DNA of 6,021 nt from Planctomycetota bacterium (GTDB lineage Bacteria; Planctomycetota; Planctomycetia; Gemmatales; Gemmataceae). This document shows positions 6,005 through 6,021 of this stretch, piece by piece. The position numbers were made by a program, and so were the translations under genes. The notes below the pieces were generated by a model. That model was not told where the DNA came from. It was given only the letters and a program-made list of their open reading frames with translations, and made no database searches. The DNA is taken from assembly GCA_018970845.1 (NCBI GenBank), contig JAGWVO010000235.1:1-6021 (forward strand), in the 5' to 3' direction. The first letter of the stretch is position 1; every line of letters begins with the position of its first letter.

Positions 6005-6021
6005 GTTTCAGTCCCGTGAAT

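Noticed and set aside
1..6021. Mobile elements, CRISPR arrays, tRNA or rRNA genes, toxin-antitoxin or defence genes
   Set aside because: No transposase or integrase motifs, regularly spaced repeats, cloverleaf-like segments or rRNA sequence were seen. All substantial coding space is accounted for by the listed genes.

Overview
The window is GC-rich, gene-dense bacterial DNA holding five complete genes, one gene cut by the left edge, and one mostly AT-rich divergent promoter region. The best guess for the source is a planctomycete or a similar high-GC environmental Gram-negative. The N-terminal half of the first protein looks, from memory, like the long transglutaminase-like proteins of Planctomycetota, and the peptidase carries a signal peptide. 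No rRNA or other phylogenetic marker is present, so this assignment is tentative.

Layout. (1) Bases 1-1867, plus strand: the C-terminal part of a transglutaminase-like protein with a Cys-His-Asp triad, followed 22 bp later by an unrecognised 163-residue protein, probably in the same transcript. (2) Bases 1877-3062, minus strand: cysH (an iron-sulfur type APS/PAPS reductase) followed one base later by an Rrf2-family regulator without cluster cysteines, which reads as a self-contained sulfur-assimilation operon. (3) Bases 3063-3253: a divergent intergenic region with a candidate cysH promoter, a 2 x 18 bp tandem repeat and a small dyad. (4) Bases 3254-5392, plus strand: a secreted prolyl oligopeptidase (S9A) with all catalytic residues. 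(5) Bases 5389-6004, minus strand: a 45-residue single-span membrane protein and a 149-residue protein of unknown function, probably co-transcribed and converging on the peptidase gene with overlapping stop codons.

How the genes work together. The only clear functional unit is cysH plus the Rrf2 regulator, where the regulator probably senses sulfur or cysteine status and acts on the repeats upstream of cysH. The remaining genes look like ordinary chromosomal content. No mobile element, CRISPR array, tRNA or rRNA was seen. Both convergent junctions (near 1870 and 5390) are too tight to hold an intrinsic terminator. I found no clearly novel multi-gene system; the most interesting items are the cysH control region, the regulator coupling, the tiny membrane protein and the two unrecognised proteins.
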